Below are positions 41,103 through 50,088 of a stretch of 64,000 nt of DNA, piece by piece. A program made the position numbers and the translations under genes. Each line of letters begins with the position of its first letter. Position 1 is the first letter of the stretch. Source of the stretch: Pseudomonadota bacterium (GTDB lineage: Bacteria; Desulfobacterota; Desulfovibrionia; Desulfovibrionales; Desulfovibrionaceae); assembly GCA_018816865.1 (NCBI GenBank), contig JAHIUW010000032.1, forward strand, positions 62,001 through 126,000, in the 5' to 3' direction. The notes beneath the pieces were generated by a model that had not been told where the DNA came from, did no database searches, and saw only the letters and a list, made by a program, of their open reading frames with translations.

Positions 41103-41522
41103 ATGTCGTCATCACTTGTCCTGCTCTTTCTTGTCAGCCTGACGGAGCTTCTGCTCCTGGTGGTCGTCCTGTTCTTCTTCATGCGCCTGCGGCGCTCAGA
41201 GTCCCTGCTGAATTCCCTCCAGGAAAAACAGGAAAGCCTGCTTCGCAACCTGCACTTCAACGCCGAACTGGAACAAGAGCTCGTCTCCACCTTTGAGAAG
41301 CGCCAGACCGAACTCGGTCGCCTCAATAGCGCCCTTGAAGAGCGCATCCTGGAAGTCAAACGCCTGCTGCAACAGACCGAACAGGTTTCCCGTTCCCCGC
41401 ATTTCCTGCGCGAGGTCATCCTCTCGGGCAGACGCCAGGGCAAATCCGTCCCCGAGCTCGCCTCGTCCACAGGTCTGTCCGTGGACGAGGTGGAACTCAT
41501 CCTCGATCAAGCCAGCCAATAG
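41103..41522 (+). CDS. Membrane-anchored coiled-coil protein, DUF2802-like
   Basis: Protein of 139 residues: an N-terminal membrane anchor (about 5-27), a coiled-coil (about 30-90) and a C-terminal helix-turn-helix-like segment (GRRQGKSVPELASSTGLSVDEVELIL). This layout and the closing motif resemble DUF2802 proteins found beside flagellar/chemotaxis genes in other proteobacteria. The helix-turn-helix may bind protein and not DNA, given the anchor. Function unknown. Confidence 0.65.
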   Translation: MSSSLVLLFLVSLTELLLLVVVLFFFMRLRRSESLLNSLQEKQESLLRNLHFNAELEQELVSTFEKRQTELGRLNSALEERILEVKRLLQQTEQVSRSPHFLREVILSGRRQGKSVPELASSTGLSVDEVELILDQASQ

Positions 41523-41534
41523 CCGGAGGCCAGC

Positions 41535-42416
41535 GTGCACATCTCCGGGTGGGGTTCAAACAGCGGGGGCGGTCTGCACAAGGAGCGCCAGCGGTCCTCA
41601 GCGTTCCAGGGACGACACCGTGTGGGTGAGCGCGTCACGGGAAGGGTCCTGAAGCGCGAACGTCCAGGCTACGCCTGGGTCGATTTCGAGGGACTCGAAC
41701 TGCTGACCAACATCGAATCAGACCCGGAACCGGGCAGCCTGTTGCTGTTCCAGATCATTCGCCTGGAGCCGGACATCCTGTTGCAGGAACTGCACGTGGC
41801 CCGAGCCCAAGGAGATCCGTTGGGCCCCGCAGTGGATCTCTTCTGGGCCGCAAGAACCCGCTTCGAGACGATCTCGGCGGGGTTGCGCAAGGAACTTTCC
41901 GATCTTCCCGGACCCGAGCAACCGAGAAAGGACGCCTTCGACGCCCTGCTGGCCGGGACTCCCGACCTTGCCCAGGGCTTCAAACAAGTCACCCAGGCCT
42001 GTACCGCCATCAACACCCTGCTCAGCGCCCGGGGCGCAGGACAGCTCGACTACCGACCCTGGCTGCTTCCCGAGGCCCTGTCCGGTGAGCTGCTCTCCAT
42101 CAGCCGAACGCGAACAAATCCTGCATCAGAACAAAGCCCGACCATTGTGGAGACGGGGTTCTCCTTTACCCTGCCACCGCACGGGCAATGCGAAATGCGA
42201 CTGCTGGCCAGCCCGCCCACGATCACGGTGCGCCTGTTTCTGGAGCATCCCGGCCTGGGCCCAGCCTTCGAGAGGCTCATTCGCGCCTTCCTCTTTGCCG
42301 GGCAAGATGTGGATTTCTTCACCCCGTCCGTCCTGCCGCCCGAGGCCCGGGCAGGCGTTCTGGCCCCCCAACTGTCCATGGACCGTGCAAGGTCCAGATT
42401 CGCCCGGCGCGTCTGA
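41535..42416 (+). CDS. Flagellar-cluster hypothetical protein (possibly FliK-like)
   Basis: Protein of 293 residues starting at GTG 41535 with CGGAGG upstream. A beta-rich N-terminal part (ERVTGRVLKRERPGYAWVDFEGLELL) could be an OB- or SH3-like fold. The C-terminal part (about 200-270: FSFTLPPHGQCEMRLL, then VRLFLEHPGLGPAFERLI) recalls the hook-length-control (FliK C-terminal) domain layout, but this is a weak resemblance. It ends the run of unnamed genes after fliL. Confidence 0.6.
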   Translation: MHISGWGSNSGGGLHKERQRSSAFQGRHRVGERVTGRVLKRERPGYAWVDFEGLELLTNIESDPEPGSLLLFQIIRLEPDILLQELHVARAQGDPLGPAVDLFWAARTRFETISAGLRKELSDLPGPEQPRKDAFDALLAGTPDLAQGFKQVTQACTAINTLLSARGAGQLDYRPWLLPEALSGELLSISRTRTNPASEQSPTIVETGFSFTLPPHGQCEMRLLASPPTITVRLFLEHPGLGPAFERLIRAFLFAGQDVDFFTPSVLPPEARAGVLAPQLSMDRARSRFARRV

Positions 42417-42541
42417 CCGCCCTCCACCGCCAGGCCACAAGCTTGTCAACATCCCGGCGGGGTGCTACACGCCCGGCAGCGCGGCATCTCGCGACACCGC
42501 ACAGCAATCGCCATTCCCCCTTCCCCAGGAATCAGCAGCCA

Positions 42542-43522
42542 ATGAACAGCACCCAAATATTACGCATTGCCCCCGATGCCCCCTGGCTGGCCCCCCTAGC
42601 CGGCTATTCGGACCTGTCCTTCCGCCTGCTGTGCCGTGAAAACGGCTGCAAGGCAGCGGTCACGGAGATGGTGAGCACCAAGGGCCTGTGCTACGACAGC
42701 CGGGGCACCGAAGAACTGCTGAAGACCACTCCAGAGGACTCGCCCCTGGTGGTGCAGTTATTCGGCTCGGAGCTCGAATTCATCGAACGCGCCATGCACT
42801 CTCTGATGGAACATGGCTTCCGCTACTTCGACCTCAATGCGGGCTGTCCGGTGCGCAAGGTCATCAAGACCGGCTGCGGCGCGTCCCTGCACACCAACAT
42901 CGATCTGCTGGAAACCATCGCCAGGCGCATGGCCGAGATTGCCGGACCAGGCAACAGCGGCGTCAAATTCCGCAGGGGCTGGACAAGCGGCGAGGACAAC
43001 TATCTGGAGATCGGCAAGCGCCTGCAGAACGCCGGCACGGCCTGGGTGGCACTGCATCCGCGCACGGCCAAGCAAGGGTATTCCGGACAAGCCGACTGGT
43101 CCTGCCTGAAGGAACTCGCCAGCTCCCTGGAAATCCCCGTCATCGCCAGCGGTGATCTGATCACGGCCGAAGACGGGGTGCGTTGCATCCGCGAGACCGG
43201 CGTTCAGGGAGTCATGTTCGCCCGAGGTGCCCTTTACGGCCCCAACATCTTCAACGACTATCTGACACTGCTGCGCGGCGAGACCCTGCCCCCGCGCACG
43301 GGCCAGGACCTGGCGCGGATCATCATCCGCCACGCCGAACTGTCTCGTCAGCACCTGCCGGAGCGCAAGGCCCTGATCAAGATGCGCTCCATCGTCCCGC
43401 GCTACGTCCGGCACAACCCAGGAGTGCGCCGGCTACGCAACGAACTGATCAACTGCGACTCCTGGGACAACCTCAAAGCCATGATCCTCGACTTTCTTGA
43501 GGCGGATCATGGCGCGGCCTGA
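42542..43522 (+). CDS. dusB: tRNA-dihydrouridine synthase (DusB-type)
   Basis: Protein of 326 residues, FMN-dependent TIM barrel. PWLAPLAGYSDLSFRLLCR is the FMN-binding start; the catalytic cysteine is in LNAGCPVRKV; HPRTAKQGYSG and the ASGDLITAED/ARGALYGP phosphate-binding loops follow. It reduces uridine to dihydrouridine in tRNA. ATG 42542 is chosen; longer readings run into the preceding gene. The Dus subtype is by overall similarity only. Confidence 0.88.
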   Translation: MNSTQILRIAPDAPWLAPLAGYSDLSFRLLCRENGCKAAVTEMVSTKGLCYDSRGTEELLKTTPEDSPLVVQLFGSELEFIERAMHSLMEHGFRYFDLNAGCPVRKVIKTGCGASLHTNIDLLETIARRMAEIAGPGNSGVKFRRGWTSGEDNYLEIGKRLQNAGTAWVALHPRTAKQGYSGQADWSCLKELASSLEIPVIASGDLITAEDGVRCIRETGVQGVMFARGALYGPNIFNDYLTLLRGETLPPRTGQDLARIIIRHAELSRQHLPERKALIKMRSIVPRYVRHNPGVRRLRNELINCDSWDNLKAMILDFLEADHGAA

Positions 43523-43568
43523 TTTTTTCCTGTAAAGTCGCGGCAGAAACAAGACGATAGGAATCATC

Positions 43569-44417
43569 ATGAAAGTCATCCTCGCCGAGACCGCCGGATT
43601 CTGCATGGGCGTCAGCCTGGCCCTCAAAAAGCTGGACAGGGCTGTTCGCAAGGGCGAAGCTCCCATCTGCACGCTTGGACCGATCATCCATAATCCCCAG
43701 GTGCTGGCTCGCTACGAGAAACTCGGCGTCAAACGCATCCAAACCCCTTCCGAGGCCGAGCCAGGCAGCGTGGTCGTCATCCGCGCCCACGGCATCCCAC
43801 GGGACTTGGAGAGTGAGCTCAGAGGGAACGATGTCGTCATCGTGGATGCCACCTGCCCCAAGGTCAAAAAGGCGCAACTGCTCATCGAACGCCAGACCCA
43901 ACGCAGCCGAACCCTGTTGCTCTACGGCGAGGCAAACCACCCCGAAGTCAAGGGCCTGCTCAGCTACGCCCCGGACGGTGCCGTGGTTTTCGGCACCCTC
44001 GAAGAGCTTCAGGGGCACATCCAGGACGGCCACGAATACTTTCTGGCAGCCCAAACCACCCAGGATCAATGCGTCTTTGAACAGATCAAGGAATACGCCC
44101 GGCAACAAAGCAGCCTGAGACTCCCAGTGCTGGAAACAATCTGCGACGCCACCAAAGTGCGCCAGGAAGAAGCCGTGGACGTGGCCAAGCGCGTGGACAA
44201 GATGGTGGTGGTCGGCGGATATGAGAGCGGCAACACCAGACGGCTGACCCAGGTGGTCCGGGACCATGGCGTGGATTGCATCCATGTGGAGACCGCCGAG
44301 GAACTCAATCCCGCTGATTTTGCCGGTTGCACCCTTGTCGGCTTGACAGCGGGGGCCTCAACACATGATATTACCATAGATCAAGTCCGAGCCGCGCTTG
44401 AAGCCATGACTCCGTAA
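43569..44417 (+). CDS. ispH: 4-hydroxy-3-methylbut-2-enyl diphosphate reductase
   Basis: Protein of 282 residues. Three cluster cysteines C12, C96 and C192 hold the [4Fe-4S] cluster, and the catalytic Glu lies in HPEV (E126). It is the last step of the MEP isoprenoid pathway, giving IPP and DMAPP. Length is slightly below the E. coli 316. Between dusB and cheV on the same strand. Confidence 0.93.
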   Translation: MKVILAETAGFCMGVSLALKKLDRAVRKGEAPICTLGPIIHNPQVLARYEKLGVKRIQTPSEAEPGSVVVIRAHGIPRDLESELRGNDVVIVDATCPKVKKAQLLIERQTQRSRTLLLYGEANHPEVKGLLSYAPDGAVVFGTLEELQGHIQDGHEYFLAAQTTQDQCVFEQIKEYARQQSSLRLPVLETICDATKVRQEEAVDVAKRVDKMVVVGGYESGNTRRLTQVVRDHGVDCIHVETAEELNPADFAGCTLVGLTAGASTHDITIDQVRAALEAMTP

Positions 44418-44443
44418 GAGAATCACCGCAGACGGGAGGACGC

Positions 44444-45427
44444 ATGTCCCAGACGAACATACTTTTGGAAACCGGCACCAACGAACTCGAAATCGTCGAA
44501 TTCTTTCTCGACGAAGTGGGCAAGGACGGTGAGCGCTATCAGGGCTACTACGGCGTCAACGTCGCCAAGGTCCTGGAGATCATCCGTTTGCCCAAGATCA
44601 CTGAGATGCCGGAGGTAAACCATCCGTCCGTCCTTGGGGCCTTCAACCAACGTTCGCACATCATCCCCCTGGTGGACCTGGCCCTGTGGCTCGGCAAGAA
44701 AAGCTTACGGACCGAGGCCCCCAAGGTGGTGGTCACCGAGTTCAACCAGATCACCTCGGCCTTCCTGGTCTCGGGCGTGACCCGCATCCACCGCATCAGC
44801 TGGGAAGAGGTGGAACAGCCCAACAAGTACGTCGCCGCCCTGTCCAACAACTCCATCACCGGCGTGGTCAAGCTTGAAGGTCGCATCGTCTTCATCCTGG
44901 ACCTGGAGAAGATCGTCGCGGACCTGAACCCCGCCCTGGGGCTGCGCCTGGACGACACCATCGACTGGACCTCGGATGACGGCTACAGGGCACTCGTGGC
45001 CGACGACTCCGCCCTGGTCCGCGAGATGCTCAAAGACCTGATGACCAAGGCCGGATTCAAGGTGGAGACGGTGAACAACGGCCGCGAAGCCTGGGACCGC
45101 CTCAAGTCCATCAAGGCCAAGGCCGAGGAAGAATCGAACCCCTTGTGGGACTACGTCAACGTCCTGGTCACGGATATCGAGATGCCCATGATGGACGGCC
45201 ACAACCTGACCAAGCGTGTGCGGGAAGATGCCTTCCTGAAGGACATCCCGATCATCATGTTCTCCTCGCTGATCACCGACAGACTGCGCCACAAGGGTGA
45301 TGCCGTGGGCGCGGACGAACAGGTCTCCAAGCCAGAGGTCTCCAGGCTGGCCATACGCGCCAAGGAACTGATCCAGGAACGCATGTCGGGCAAGTCGTTC
45401 GTCCCCACCGCAGCGTACGAGGGATAG
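44444..45427 (+). CDS. cheV: Chemotaxis protein CheV
   Basis: Protein of 327 residues: an N-terminal CheW-like domain (about 20-165, with YYGVNVAKVLEIIRLPKI) and a C-terminal receiver (about 175-310, acidic pair in VADDSALVREML, phosphorylation Asp in VTDIEMPMMDG). CheV couples receptors to CheA and damps signalling. GGGAGG lies upstream of ATG 44444. Confidence 0.93.
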   Translation: MSQTNILLETGTNELEIVEFFLDEVGKDGERYQGYYGVNVAKVLEIIRLPKITEMPEVNHPSVLGAFNQRSHIIPLVDLALWLGKKSLRTEAPKVVVTEFNQITSAFLVSGVTRIHRISWEEVEQPNKYVAALSNNSITGVVKLEGRIVFILDLEKIVADLNPALGLRLDDTIDWTSDDGYRALVADDSALVREMLKDLMTKAGFKVETVNNGREAWDRLKSIKAKAEEESNPLWDYVNVLVTDIEMPMMDGHNLTKRVREDAFLKDIPIIMFSSLITDRLRHKGDAVGADEQVSKPEVSRLAIRAKELIQERMSGKSFVPTAAYEG

Positions 45428-45442
45428 CCGCGGCGCAGACCC

Positions 45443-47089
45443 ATGAACATCGCCCTGTTGCAACTCAATCTGACCGTCGGCGACCTGGCAGGCAACGCCA
45501 CCAGGATCGCTGACGCTGTTTTCAAGGCCCAAGGCCTGGGTGCCGAACTGTGCGTCGCCCCCGAACTGGCACTGATGGGCTATCCGCCCCGCGACCTTTT
45601 GCTCTCCCCCTCGTTCATCGACAACGCCCTGCTCCAGATGGACGAACTGGCCCGGCAACTGGCCCACTCCCTGCCCGTACTGGTGGGCACGGCCACGCCC
45701 AACAAGCGGGCTGTCGGTCGCCCCCTGCACAACTCGGCGGCCTTGCTGCGCGCGGGAAAGATCGAGGCCCTGTTCCACAAATCCCTGCTGCCCACCTACG
45801 ACGTCTTCGACGAGGACCGCTATTTCGAGCCCGGCCCCGGCCCCGGATGCTTTGAGTTGAACGGTCGGCTTCTGGCCGTGACCATCTGCGAGGACCTCTG
45901 GAACGACAACGACTTCTGGAAGAAGACCCGCTACAGCGGAGATCCCATGGCCTCGCCCTCCATCCGCAACGCGGAGTTGGTGCTCAACCTCTCGGCCTCA
46001 CCCTTTACCGTGGGCAAACAGCACGTCCGTCAGGAGATGCTCTCCTGGGCCGCCAAAAAGCACGCCAAGCCCATCCTCTACGCCAACCAGGTGGGCGGCA
46101 ACGACGACCTGATATTCTCAGGCCGTTCCATGGCCTTCGGGGCGGATGGCAGGCTCAAGGCCCAGGCCAAAGCCTTTGCCGAAGACCTTCTGCTGGTGGA
46201 CACCGGGTCCCAATCCGGACGCATCGAGGCCGACGATTACTCCCCTGAAAGCGAAACCTGGCGCGCCCTGGTGTTGGGTACGCGCGACTACGTCAGCAAA
46301 TGCGGCTTCAAAAAAGCCCTGCTGGGCCTGTCCGGCGGCATCGACTCCGCCCTGACCGCCGCCGTGGCCACCGAGGCCCTGGGTCCCGACAACGTGCTGG
46401 GTGTGCTCATGCCCTCGCCCTATTCCAGCCAGGGCAGCATCGACGATTCCCTGGCCCTGGCGAAGAATCTGGGCATCGCCACCATGACCCTGCCCATCGG
46501 ACCGCTGATGCAGGGTTTTGACCAGACCCTGGCCCAGGCCTTCGAGGGCCTTGCCCCCGGGATTGCCGAGGAAAACATCCAGGCCCGCATCCGGGGCAAC
46601 CTGCTCATGGCCCTGTCCAACAAATTCGGCTCCATCCTGCTGACCACGGGCAACAAGAGCGAACTGGCCGTAGGCTATTGCACCATTTACGGCGACATGT
46701 CCGGCGGTCTGGCGGTCATCTCCGATGTGCCCAAGACCCTGGTCTTTGATGTCTGCCACTGGCTGAATAAGCTCAAGGGCTGCGAAGTCGTGCCGCCGCC
46801 CATCATCCACAAGGCCCCCTCGGCCGAACTGCGCCCGAACCAGAAGGACCAGGACTGCCTGCCGCCTTATGACGTCCTGGACCCCATCATCCACCGTCTG
46901 GTGGTCCTGCGCGAATCACGCGACGAGGTGGTGGCCGCCGGATTCGAGCGCGTGATCGTGGACCAGGTGGCCAGCCTGTTGCGCGGGGCCGAGTTCAAAC
47001 GCCGCCAGGCCGCACCGGGACTGAAGATCACCGACCGGGCCTTCGGCACTGGCTGGCGCATGCCCCTGGCCGCCCGCATTCAATTCTAG
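45443..47089 (+). CDS. nadE: Glutamine-dependent NAD+ synthetase
   Basis: Protein of 548 residues. N-terminal nitrilase-type glutaminase (about 1-265) with the Glu41-Lys113-Cys149 triad (APELALMGYPPRDLL; FHKSLLPTYD; VTICEDLW), and C-terminal NAD synthetase (about 270-548) with SGGIDSALTA P-loop and TTGNKSELAVGYCT. It makes NAD+ from deamido-NAD+ using glutamine. Overlap-free, 15 bp after cheV. Confidence 0.95.
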   Translation: MNIALLQLNLTVGDLAGNATRIADAVFKAQGLGAELCVAPELALMGYPPRDLLLSPSFIDNALLQMDELARQLAHSLPVLVGTATPNKRAVGRPLHNSAALLRAGKIEALFHKSLLPTYDVFDEDRYFEPGPGPGCFELNGRLLAVTICEDLWNDNDFWKKTRYSGDPMASPSIRNAELVLNLSASPFTVGKQHVRQEMLSWAAKKHAKPILYANQVGGNDDLIFSGRSMAFGADGRLKAQAKAFAEDLLLVDTGSQSGRIEADDYSPESETWRALVLGTRDYVSKCGFKKALLGLSGGIDSALTAAVATEALGPDNVLGVLMPSPYSSQGSIDDSLALAKNLGIATMTLPIGPLMQGFDQTLAQAFEGLAPGIAEENIQARIRGNLLMALSNKFGSILLTTGNKSELAVGYCTIYGDMSGGLAVISDVPKTLVFDVCHWLNKLKGCEVVPPPIIHKAPSAELRPNQKDQDCLPPYDVLDPIIHRLVVLRESRDEVVAAGFERVIVDQVASLLRGAEFKRRQAAPGLKITDRAFGTGWRMPLAARIQF

Positions 47090-47105
47090 ATTCAAGGACT
47101 CTTCC

Positions 47106-47795
47106 ATGACCGCCCCACGCCGCCTGTTCATCGAGGGCTTCCGCGACCTATCCCCCATCTTTCTGGGCGCGGCTCCCTTCGGGATCATCGCGGGCATCAG
47201 CATGACCGCTGCGGGCATGAGCCCCGTGGAAACCGGCAGCATGACCGTGATCGTCCTGGCCGGAGCCGCCCAACTAGCCGCAGCCGAATTAATCGGCAAG
47301 GGAGCTCCGCTGCTGGTCGTGGTCCTGACCGCCCTGGTCATCAACCTGCGCTTCACCATGTACAGCGCCTCTCTGGCCCCCCACTTCAAGAACCTGCCCC
47401 TGCGCTGGAAACTGCTCTGCGCCTATGGGCTGACGGACCAAGCCTACGCCGTGGCCATCACCCGCTACACGAAAGAGCCGGAACTGGCGAACAAGCACTG
47501 GTACTATCTGGGAGCGGCCTTCGCCCTCTGGGCCTGCTGGCAGGTCACGGTCTGGGTCGGCGTCCTGGTGGGTGTGGGCGTGCCCCCGGAATGGAAACTG
47601 GAATTCGCAGTGCCCCTGACGTTCCTGGCCCTGCTCCTGCCGCACCTCAAGACGCGCCCCTCTCTGGCTGCGGCCCTGACCGCGAGCCTGGTCGCCGTAC
47701 TAGCCGTGGGCTTGCCCTACAACCTCGGACTGTTCCTGGCCGCCGGGTGCGGCGTGACCGCGGGTAGCCTGCTCAGCAAAGGGCAAAACGCATGA
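47106..47795 (+). CDS. azlC: Branched-chain amino acid exporter, large subunit AzlC
   Basis: Protein of 229 residues with about five to six spans and the AzlC start (FRDLSPIFLGAAPFGIIAGI) and AAQLAAAELIGKGAP, VINLRFTMYSASLAP motifs. AzlC/AzlD export branched-chain amino acids or analogues. Its stop overlaps the azlD ATG (ATGA). Confidence 0.9.
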   Translation: MTAPRRLFIEGFRDLSPIFLGAAPFGIIAGISMTAAGMSPVETGSMTVIVLAGAAQLAAAELIGKGAPLLVVVLTALVINLRFTMYSASLAPHFKNLPLRWKLLCAYGLTDQAYAVAITRYTKEPELANKHWYYLGAAFALWACWQVTVWVGVLVGVGVPPEWKLEFAVPLTFLALLLPHLKTRPSLAAALTASLVAVLAVGLPYNLGLFLAAGCGVTAGSLLSKGQNA

Positions 47796-48118
47796 GCCAC
47801 CACGACATCTGGGCCGTGATCATCCTGGCAGGCATCGGCACCTACCTCATCCGACTGTCATTCATCGTTCTGCAAGACTACTGGGAGATGCCCGAGGCCT
47901 TCAAACGCTCCCTGCGCTATGTCCCGCCCGCTGTGTTCTCGGCGCTCATCGCGCCCTCGATTCTGATGCGCGACGGTCAGCTGCTGCTCAGCCCGGACAA
48001 CCACCGCCTGCTGGCCGCCCTGGCCGCAGTCGTGGCGATGCTGCTCACCAAAAACATCCTGGCGACAATCGCAACCGGAATGCTAGCACTCTGGACCGCA
48101 GGCTGGCTGTTGGGCTAA
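47792..48118 (+). CDS. azlD: Branched-chain amino acid exporter, small subunit AzlD
   Basis: Protein of 108 residues with about three to four spans and the AzlD motif GTYLIRLSFIVLQ, YVPPAVFSALIAP. Partner of AzlC, coupled by ATGA overlap. A TetR-type gene follows 128 bp later and does not need to regulate this pair. Confidence 0.88.
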   Translation: MSHHDIWAVIILAGIGTYLIRLSFIVLQDYWEMPEAFKRSLRYVPPAVFSALIAPSILMRDGQLLLSPDNHRLLAALAAVVAMLLTKNILATIATGMLALWTAGWLLG

Positions 48119-48191
48119 TTGGCCGGAAGCAATTGAGGTTTGACAATGGACGGCTCGAACCTTGACTTCTCACCCCTTCTGGACCATGTAC

Positions 48192-48210
48192 ATACCATAC
48201 CGTATGGTAT
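48192..48210. promoter_or_regulatory. Perfect palindromic operator upstream of the TetR gene
   Basis: ATACCATAC-C-GTATGGTAT, two perfect 9-bp arms with a single central base, centred 46 bp before the TetR-type start codon. A TTGACT at 48162-48167 could be the -35 box, placing the palindrome on the -10/start region. Palindromes of this size next to a tetR gene are typical autoregulatory operators. Confidence 0.7.
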
Positions 48211-48246
48211 TGAAATTCATGTCACAGCCCAGGGAGACAATTTCCA

Positions 48247-48831
48247 ATGACCAGTCCAACCAGCAAGCCCGCGAACACTTCCCGTTGGTCCAAGACGGAC
48301 CTGTTGACCGCGGGCCTGGAGATGCTGGCCAAAATCAGCATCGAGCAACTGACCATCGACGCCCTATGCAAACGCCTGGACGTGACCAAGGGCTCTTTCT
48401 ATCACCACTTTAAGGGCCGCCGCGACTACCTTGAGCGGCTGCTGACACACTGGGCCGATCAATGGACCGAGGAACGCATGCGCGCGGTGGAAGGCACCGC
48501 CAACGCCAAGGAACGCTTCCTGGCCATTGTGGCCGAGGGTCAGGCCCTGCCCCATGGTCCGGAAATCAGCATCCGGGCCTGGGCACAGCGCGACGCCATG
48601 GCCCAAAAGCACCTGGAGCGCGTGGACGCCGTGCGCATGGAGTATCTACGTGGTCTGTTCGAGGAACTGACCGGCGACGCGGAACGCGCCCTGCTGCTCT
48701 CGCGTATCGGCTACAGCCTGTATGTGGGTACGCGCATGGTGGCCCCGCCCATCACGGGCCTTGAGCATGCACGGATCCTGCACCTGACGGCCACCGAACT
48801 CTACGGACTGAACCTCCCCGAACCGGACTGA
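48247..48831 (+). CDS. TetR-family transcriptional regulator
   Basis: Protein of 194 residues. The helix-turn-helix (about 35-57) is TIDALCKRLDVTKGSFYHHF, the TetR signature; the C-terminal ligand domain (about 65-190) is of unknown specificity. It heads a possible operon with the PPOX-like and DUF2867-like genes and has a perfect palindrome in front, so it probably represses itself and them. Confidence 0.9.
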   Translation: MTSPTSKPANTSRWSKTDLLTAGLEMLAKISIEQLTIDALCKRLDVTKGSFYHHFKGRRDYLERLLTHWADQWTEERMRAVEGTANAKERFLAIVAEGQALPHGPEISIRAWAQRDAMAQKHLERVDAVRMEYLRGLFEELTGDAERALLLSRIGYSLYVGTRMVAPPITGLEHARILHLTATELYGLNLPEPD

Positions 48832-48867
48832 CATCACACAACCACCACCCCCAGAGAAGGAGACAGC

Positions 48868-49335
48868 ATGCAATCCATCATCCCCTGGAATGAGGTCACG
48901 ACTCTCTTTGCCAAGGTCAAGTCATGCGCCATGGCAACCGTGGACGAGGACGGCACACCGCGGGTGTCCCCCATCGGATCGGTATTCCTGACCACAGAGG
49001 GGCATGGCCACTATTTCGAGCATTTTCCCAAGGGGATGCGCACCAACCTGGATCGCGATCCCCGGCTGGCCATCATGGCCGTGGATCCCGGGATTGGATT
49101 CTGGTTCCGCGCCCTGTGGCGGGGGAAGTTCGCCACGCAACCCGCCCTGCGCCTAATCTGCGAGGCAAGCAAACGACGGCGGGCCTCACAACCCGAAATA
49201 GATGCCTGGCTGGCCCAGGTTCGCCCCTTCAGGCACTTCAAGGGCCATGATCTGCTGTGGAAAGGGATGGAAGAACTACGGGAATTCAAAGTGCTCCGCG
49301 TGGAACCCGTGAACCTGGGGAGGATGTCACCGTGA
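48868..49335 (+). CDS. Pyridoxamine 5'-phosphate oxidase-like (PPOX) flavoprotein
   Basis: Protein of 155 residues with a split-barrel FMN-binding fold: AMATVDEDGTPRVSPIGSVF, and GMRTNLDRDPRLAIM. Such small proteins bind FMN, F420 or heme and reduce varied substrates; this one is too short for true PdxH. AGAAGGAG precedes ATG 48868. The stop overlaps the GTG start of the next gene. Confidence 0.8.
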   Translation: MQSIIPWNEVTTLFAKVKSCAMATVDEDGTPRVSPIGSVFLTTEGHGHYFEHFPKGMRTNLDRDPRLAIMAVDPGIGFWFRALWRGKFATQPALRLICEASKRRRASQPEIDAWLAQVRPFRHFKGHDLLWKGMEELREFKVLRVEPVNLGRMSP

Positions 49336-49841
49336 ACGACGAAATCACACGCCTGGCGCAGATCATCGCACCCTTGCGCGCACTGCTGGACAAGGCCGAC
49401 TATATGGATGTGAAGACCTTCACCAGCCAGCGCGCCCTGCCCGATTTCATCGCCCGGATGATCGGCTATCAACCCGGCTGGCTCAAGGCCCTCTACACGG
49501 CTCGCAAGGCTCTGGCGCGGCTCCTTGGCCTGTCTCAGGTCCCACCCAGCCAACAACACCTCACGGCAGAGGATGTCAACTTCACCCCAGGCGGGGCAGT
49601 CGGCTTTTTCACAACCCTGGACGGAGACCCCGGCCAATACTGGATCGGCGAGGCTGCGGACAAACACCTCTGCGGCTACATCGGCGTAGTCGCCGAACCC
49701 AACGAGGACGGCGGCACCCGCTTCAGCACCTTCACCATTGTTCATTACCGCCACTGGACCGGACCCGTGTACTTCAACCTGATCCGGCCCTTCCACCATC
49801 TGGTCGTGCACTTCATGGGCAATTACGCCGCGCGGGAATAG
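49332..49841 (+). CDS. DUF2867-like protein
   Basis: Protein of 169 residues from GTG 49332, which overlaps the TGA of the PPOX gene. Landmarks: YMDVKTFTSQRALPDFIARMIGYQ, LKALYTARKALARLLGL, and a beta-rich C-terminal part with HLCGYIGV and WTGPVYFNLIRPFHHLVVHFM, the layout of DUF2867/SRPBCC-like ligand-binding proteins. Probably a small hydrophobic ligand carrier or oxidoreductase partner under TetR control. The longer upstream reading is rejected. Confidence 0.7.
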   Translation: MNDEITRLAQIIAPLRALLDKADYMDVKTFTSQRALPDFIARMIGYQPGWLKALYTARKALARLLGLSQVPPSQQHLTAEDVNFTPGGAVGFFTTLDGDPGQYWIGEAADKHLCGYIGVVAEPNEDGGTRFSTFTIVHYRHWTGPVYFNLIRPFHHLVVHFMGNYAARE

Positions 49842-49855
49842 TCGCACACCCGTGC

Positions 49856-49896
49856 GGGTTCTGCGTACACGGCAGTTTGCCGTGTACGCAGAACCC
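49856..49896. terminator. 19-bp perfect hairpin after the DUF2867-like gene
   Basis: Arms 49856-49874 and 49878-49896 pair perfectly (GGGTTCTGCGTACACGGCA and its complement) around loop GTT. No T-tract follows, so intrinsic termination is uncertain; it may stabilise the mRNA 3' end or block exonucleases. Confidence 0.5.
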
Positions 49897-50088
49897 GGCC
49901 CGAACGACAGCACCCGCTCCGACGGCGCCCCCTGACCACCCCACCCGACTCCAGAGGCCCCTGCCCAAGCCCCCTGCCCCTCTCCATGCCCCAGCCCTGT
50001 ATGCCACATGATAATTTCCATGCGATCCTTGACGTGGAACGCAGCATTGGCGATATTCATGATTAGATAGTCAGCAAGGGAGGGACTC

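Noticed and set aside
49332-49841. DUF2867-like gene starting at 49257
   Set aside because: The upstream part is the shifted frame of the PPOX gene; the GTG at 49332 overlaps that gene's stop in the usual coupled way.
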